Assembly (NCBI GenBank): GCA_001953115.1
Contig: LSSL01006893.1
Coordinates: 1-12,381, forward strand
DNA: 12,381 bases
Reading direction: 5' to 3'
From: Smittium mucronatum
Taxonomy: Eukaryota > Kickxellomycota > Harpellomycetes > Harpellales > Legeriomycetaceae
The translations under genes and the position numbers were made by a program. Of the stretch, positions 7,340-12,381 are shown in pieces. The stretch's first letter is position 1. Every line of letters starts with the position of its first letter. The notes beneath the pieces were generated by a model. The model worked only from the letters and a program-made list of their open reading frames with translations. It made no database searches and had not been told where the DNA came from.

Positions 7340-9660
7340 TACTTCGATTGTACTGGTAGTTTAATCAATAAATTTTTTATGTTGTTTAAATTACATTCAA
7401 TAAATTTGTAACCGAAAAAATTTTTAACACCTTTTTATGTATTTTTTTTTATCTCTGTTTATTTTAAATGGCTTTTATCATCATCCAAATTTACAAAACT
7501 TCGTCAGAGTTTCATTTAATACATTTTTTTTAAAATAAACTTGTGAATATAATTCTTTTTTGTTTCCAGAGAAATTTTTTTTATAATTTATGGTAACGAA
7601 AAAATTGCCATAAATTTTTTTGCTTCATTTATTTTATTAAAACGTGTTTCATATATGGCAATTAAAGAGCGTTTCATATAAATTTAATAAGTATAACTGA
7701 TTTTCCTATTTTAAATATAATAAAGCTTGACAGAAATTAGGAAATTTTATATTTAAATCTTCTATGAATTCACAAGTATATTATTTTAAATATAAATCAA
7801 CTATACTTAAAACCACATTTTTTTATCTAAGATAAAAATTAGCCCGTTTAATTGCGATATCCTTCTGTTTACACAAGACATTACATTATTTAAAATAGCT
7901 TATCTCGATTGAAAAAAATTATAGAATGTATTTTTTTCTCCTAGATGTGTTTTTTGAAAATAATTTCTTTCATTTTTTATACAAATGAAAATATTATGTT
8001 AAAATGATTATATATTTTTCCTCTAATTTCTAACTATGCAAATATTCATCGGTTAAAAAGTATTGGAAGATAACATTTTTTATCTTGAGTCTGGAAAATA
8101 AAAAAACTTATAATTTTTAATTAATTTTCATTAAATGATAGATTTATTGTTTTTTACTGTTTTTATTTCATAAATAATTTTTTTAAATCTTTTATAACTG
8201 AAAAAAGTTCTTCGATGGTTTTTTTTCTTTAATTTTCGAATTATTTTTCTATGTATATTGAGTATTCTCTTTGATAGCAGGTACTTTAATACTAAATTTT
8301 CACTACTTTCCTAATTTGAAAATATAGCTTCAAGAACAAGACAAAATAATTAATCAACCTGCGGTATAGAGTTAATAAAAAAAATCGTTTATTGGCTAAA
8401 TGTTGAAATTTTATTAGGATAAGAACATTTTTTCCATTTAAATTGGCTTTAAGATGATTAAATTTTTCTATAGCCAATAATTTATATATGAAAAAAAAGT
8501 CTGGACTTAAAAAGAATGTCTCATATGGAATATGATCTTTATTTTATTAAATTTTATTTATATTTATATGCTGTTCATCAACTACCTTCTATTCATATAG
8601 ACAACCAAATTTTTTTCGCATTATTAAATTTAATCCCTTTATTTTTTAATATTAAAAAAAATATGTCCAAGGATCTGTTTTTTCACTAATAAACCATCGA
8701 ATTATAATTTTATAAAGCTTATTAGTCAGTTTCATATGAGATGCTACGAAAAATACCCCAAAATAATTGAGTTCCAAATAAAAATCATAAATATATATTA
8801 CTGCTGTTGAATTTTTCCAGTACTCTATGCATTAAAGTGCAAAAATCATCCAATTTCAAAATCTGTTTTTTTTTTGGCTTTTGTGGAGTAAATCGAAGCG
8901 TTATTCATCTCAGTGATTTTACACACAAATATTCTTTTTTTTGGTGGGGGTATTTTTTTTATCCCTTTCGATTAAAATAGAGATCAAATAGAAACTTAAT
9001 CTTATATAAGTCATTTAGTGGGTTATATTACATCTTATTTTTTAAAATGGGGTTTTTTGATATCTTACGGATTAGATTTGGGAAAATTTCCAAGTTCATC
9101 GAAGAAGATTTTTTTACTGAATTAATAGTAATTTTTGGGTAAAATTAGTAGCAATTATGGCTTTTATTACCAATCAAATGAGAAAAATTCAGATAATTTT
9201 ATTAAAGAAATAAAATATGTAAGTTCATTCAGGCGAAACGGGCTTTGTGAAAAACATTTCGAAATATCTGTTTATAATTTTAAATTTTTAATTGGATTGA
9301 ATATTTTGGTATAATAAAATAATTTGATGATTTTATTTCAAAGAAATTTCTTATTATTGGGGTTTCTGATAAATTTAGATTTAAAAAGTTATAATAATCA
9401 TTTTCATAGTTCGTCTAGGAACCAAAATTTGATTGATTATAAGTAATCAAAAAAAAATTCTGCGTTTAGAGTCTGAATTATTTATATAAATAGAGAAATA
9501 TTTTTAAATTAGATAAAAATTTATTACCAGATTGGTGAAAAAATAACAATATATTTGATATTAATATTTAAACAAAAAATATTACGATGATAACAGATTA
9601 AAAAGCACTACCGATAATCTCCATGCATGAATTATGTTAATTTTAGTATAGCCGAAATGA
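7340..9660. other. AT-rich non-coding spacer
   Basis: No gene is supported. A 61-codon minus-strand open frame (8292-8477) begins at TTG and has no recognisable features. A 54-codon plus-strand stretch (8981-9142, ATG at 9047) reads mildly protein-like but is within chance length. Local hairpins occur at 7585-7663. The words TCTCATATG (8519-8527) and CATATGAGA (8733-8741) form a weak distant inverted pair. Confidence 0.65.
7585..7663. repeat. Hairpin with a competing third arm
   Basis: AATTTATGG at 7585-7593 pairs with CCATAAATT at 7608-7616 around a 14-nt loop. AATTGCCATA at 7603-7612 can instead pair with TATGGCAATT at 7654-7663 (10 bp). The two foldings exclude each other because they share 7608-7612. 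The word GTTTCATATA also repeats at 7646 and 7671. Biological meaning is unknown and chance is possible at this base composition. Confidence 0.4.
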
Positions 9661-12381
9661 AAAAAATAAATTATTTATGTATTCGAGGAGATTGTGAATT
9701 GGTTTGGCGAGTTTAGAGAATCTGAATCGCAGCTATTAAACTTTGGTAATCAAGATTGAAATGTGTGATTTTGGGGGATCGTAACCACAGTCTTTGAGTT
9801 TAAGATATCATAATTTTAATTATTAATATAATACTTATTTATTGTGTATACCCTCTGTATTTTTATTCGATAAATATGCTGATAGTATATTTAACTTTAA
9901 GATATATTTTTATTTTTAAATCAATTTTTTTTCTTAAATCTGCATAGGGCTACTATTTTTAACAAAGCAAAACGCTACTGTTTTAACTGAGTATTTTTTG
10001 ATTTTAATTATTTTTTCTCCTGTGCATTTTTTAGACTTAGAAATAATATTTATTTATTATTATAGTAACTAATTTTTGATATAATTCAACCCGCTTTACT
10101 CAATATAACTTACCGAGAAGTTATTAATAATCGTTAAAGAATATATTTTGCTCATAATTAATTAATTTGGGAGGATAAATTTTATTAAAATTTTTATTCC
10201 AGTTAAAAATATCTTATTAATTTATAGTTCTATGATTTGAACAGCATAGATGCTTTCAGGATTATTTTTTAATGGTATCATTCATTGATTTAAAATATAT
10301 ATAACTAAATAAGTTCCCCCAATTTTGTAAAATATGCATGCCTAGTCTACTTTTACAAATAATTTCTTAAATACAATAAAAATTAAATCAAAAATTTAAA
10401 TATTTATTTATCAAAAGTATTAATCATTTATCTTTATTTCTTTATAAAAATACCTCATTTTTTCCCCAATTAAAATTTTCATTTTTAAAAAAAATCTAAT
10501 TTTTTTTTACTTTGAATATTATTAGTTATTTAATAAAAATATGCTGAATAAAATTTGGAATTAGTCCCAAATACTCTATTCATTTACCAATGAAACTATT
10601 CGCATTACTATCTCCATATAAATATTTTACCTTTTTTTGATTATTATTGTATCCCACCCCCCGTTTTTTTTGTTATTTTTAATTTAATAGAGATCAAATT
10701 AATCCATATTAATACTTAATCATTTTTTTAAACCACATTTTCCTTTTAAGTTTACACTTCTTTTACAGAATTATATTTTCAAAAAAAAATTCAGCAGAAA
10801 AAATATAGTTTTATTTTTTAATTGAAAATTTATGATTTTAATGCCTAGAAATATATTTAAATAAAAAATTATGTGTTTTTGTATAATGAAAAATATTTCT
10901 TATATACCAAATCAAAAGCTTAATAAAAAGATACTTTATTATAAACTTTAAAAAAGTAAATATTTACCATTACTATTAAAAGTAATGTTTTATTCATCAA
11001 AAATTACATTTAGACGCAGAAAACGCGCATTTCGGCCTAATAAATGTGCTTTTATTTTGATATTCCATATTAACTTTGCAAATCTAACTTTTTAAGCTTT
11101 AGGTGATTAATAAAGCACAATATATCGTAAAAAAATGCCAATCTTATACTCATTCTAGTTTTTTTATATAATCAATAGTTGGATATTGATTTGTGGGAAA
11201 TTACAGAAAAAAAACACACTAAGTACAAGATTACAATATATAATGGTTTTTTCAAAAATAAGTAGAAAAATATACCTTTTTTCATCGAAAAATTCATAAT
11301 CTCTAAAGAAAAAACTTATTTCATATCTTTTTTCTATTTGATATGAAAATAAAGTATCCTGGGTGAATTTAACACATATGTTTCTGAAATGCATATAGCT
11401 TAGTTATTATGGGACTTGATATTATTTTTTTAAAATACAGTCTATTCAAAAATTGTCCATATATCATCAGCATTAAAAGATGTGTATTATTTTTTTGTTA
11501 ACAGAAGATTTTTTAGATTCTTGTAGCTTTAGTTTATTAGATAATTAATATATAATCCATAGAAAAATTAAATTAAAAAGCGGTAAAACACATAATAAGC
11601 CAGTTTAGACACCATCATGAACAAAAAAATCACCACCATCTCTCTTAATACATTTTTTTTTACTCTTGTAATTTTCTCTTTATTATCAAGATCGTTTTTA
11701 ATTTTCTCAATGTTTATTTAAGTGATAAATATTATATATTATATATTATATATCGGCTTAATAGGTTATAAAAGAATATTTCCCAAAACAGCTATTACCT
11801 CATATTTTACATGAAACAAAATTTAAACACAGAATGTTTTTATATTACAAATGTGATAATATGTTGTAAAAAAGCCTAATAATCAATTGGTTTGAGTTTT
11901 TGTTTAAGCAAGAATTTTATGCCAAAATTTTTATTAAATTGAGCTTAGTACTCTTAGATTTTATTGGAATAAAAATAAAAGAAAATTAGATGGGCTAAAA
12001 TTATAATTATAATAATAAATGATGATATTTTTAATTTAGACTAAATTTATTATATCCGTCTATCTTTATTAGGTAAAATGTTGCTTTTTTATAAATTTTG
12101 GAATTACAGGGGCAATAATTTAAATACATAGCTTATTTTACAATTACTTAATACTTTTTAAACTGGATTTTCACTAATAAACAAAATTTAAAGACTTTAT
12201 ATAATATTTAATGAATATTATTTTTATAAGATATATACGGGTGCAAATGAAAAAAAACTTATTGTAAAATAGTATCCAGTAATACCTTTTGGTCAAGATG
12301 TTAATTTCTTTATAATTATTCGACTTTTACATTTTTCCCAACTGAGCTGAATCATTTTCACAGTATTTTTTTGATCTTTCC
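9661..12381. other. AT-rich non-coding spacer
   Basis: No gene is supported through to the window end. The 76-codon minus-strand open frame at 11164-11394 does begin with ATG, but its translation is dominated by F, I, Y, N, K and L. It shows no domain, signal peptide or membrane pattern that I recognise. A 7-bp tandem repeat lies at 11731-11753, and a C6 run and a T8 run flank a G near 10650. Nothing else was found. Confidence 0.65.
11731..11753. repeat. 7-bp tandem repeat (ATTATAT)3
   Basis: Three perfect ATTATAT units run from 11731 to 11751 and are followed by AT. This is a short minisatellite-type array typical of AT-rich spacer DNA. Confidence 0.75.

Noticed and set aside
8292..8477. 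61-codon minus-strand open frame
   Set aside because: It begins at TTG, has no motif, and has no neighbouring gene or regulatory signal.
8391..8478. ATTGGCTA/TAGCCAAT inverted pair
   Set aside because: It is eight bases only, with no extension of pairing on either side, so it was not taken as a second transposon.
8519..8741. TCTCATATG/CATATGAGA inverted pair as possible ends of a small element
   Set aside because: Matching stops after 9 bp and there is no flanking duplication.
8981..9142. Open stretch with ATG at 9047 giving a 31-residue protein-like end
   Set aside because: It is short, isolated, without homology that I can recognise, and of chance length.
11164..11394. 76-codon minus-strand open frame with ATG
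   Set aside because: Composition is dominated by F, I, Y, N and K. No recognisable domain or membrane pattern is seen, and the length is within chance.
1..12381. tRNA, rRNA, CRISPR array, ribosome binding sites, and many AATAAA words
   Set aside because: No cloverleaf with the usual T-loop consensus, no rRNA-like block and no regularly spaced repeats were seen. AATAAA and GGAGG words without genes carry no weight in DNA of this composition.

Overview
The window looks like non-coding nuclear DNA from a very AT-rich eukaryote. By eye A+T is roughly four-fifths throughout. No open frame is longer than 78 codons in 12.4 kb, which is about what chance gives at this composition. There are microsatellites, including a compound (AT)n(GT)n tract, and one long non-coding inverted-repeat element. 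Bacterial, organellar and symbiont genomes are normally gene-dense and do not look like this. The lineage cannot be fixed: AT-rich insects, nematodes, other invertebrates, protists, or an AT-rich compartment of a fungal genome would all fit. I recognise no protein, tRNA, rRNA or CRISPR array.

Layout. 1-1165 is AT-rich spacer with an (AAAT)n tract and a short direct repeat. About 1176-1560 is a sharply bounded tract with extreme strand asymmetry: by hand count A 148, T 120, G 106, C 11. 1561-2710 is spacer with an (AT)10 tract. 2720-2975 is a small cluster of stem-loops. 2976-6050 is spacer with small palindromes and the compound microsatellite at 5423-5460.

The clearest structure is at 6058-7339: an element of about 1.28 kb with inverted arms of about 243 bp, roughly 95% identical to each other, whose outer 51 bp are identical. 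Both ends carry TTTAAA. The core of about 0.8 kb has no substantial open frame. This is best read as a non-autonomous foldback DNA transposon (MITE-like) with a possible TTAA, TA or 3-bp target-site duplication. From 7340 to the end there is only AT-rich spacer with a local hairpin group near 7600 and a short 7-bp tandem repeat near 11740.

No genes can be shown to work together here. The two items worth following are the foldback element and the G-skewed tract.
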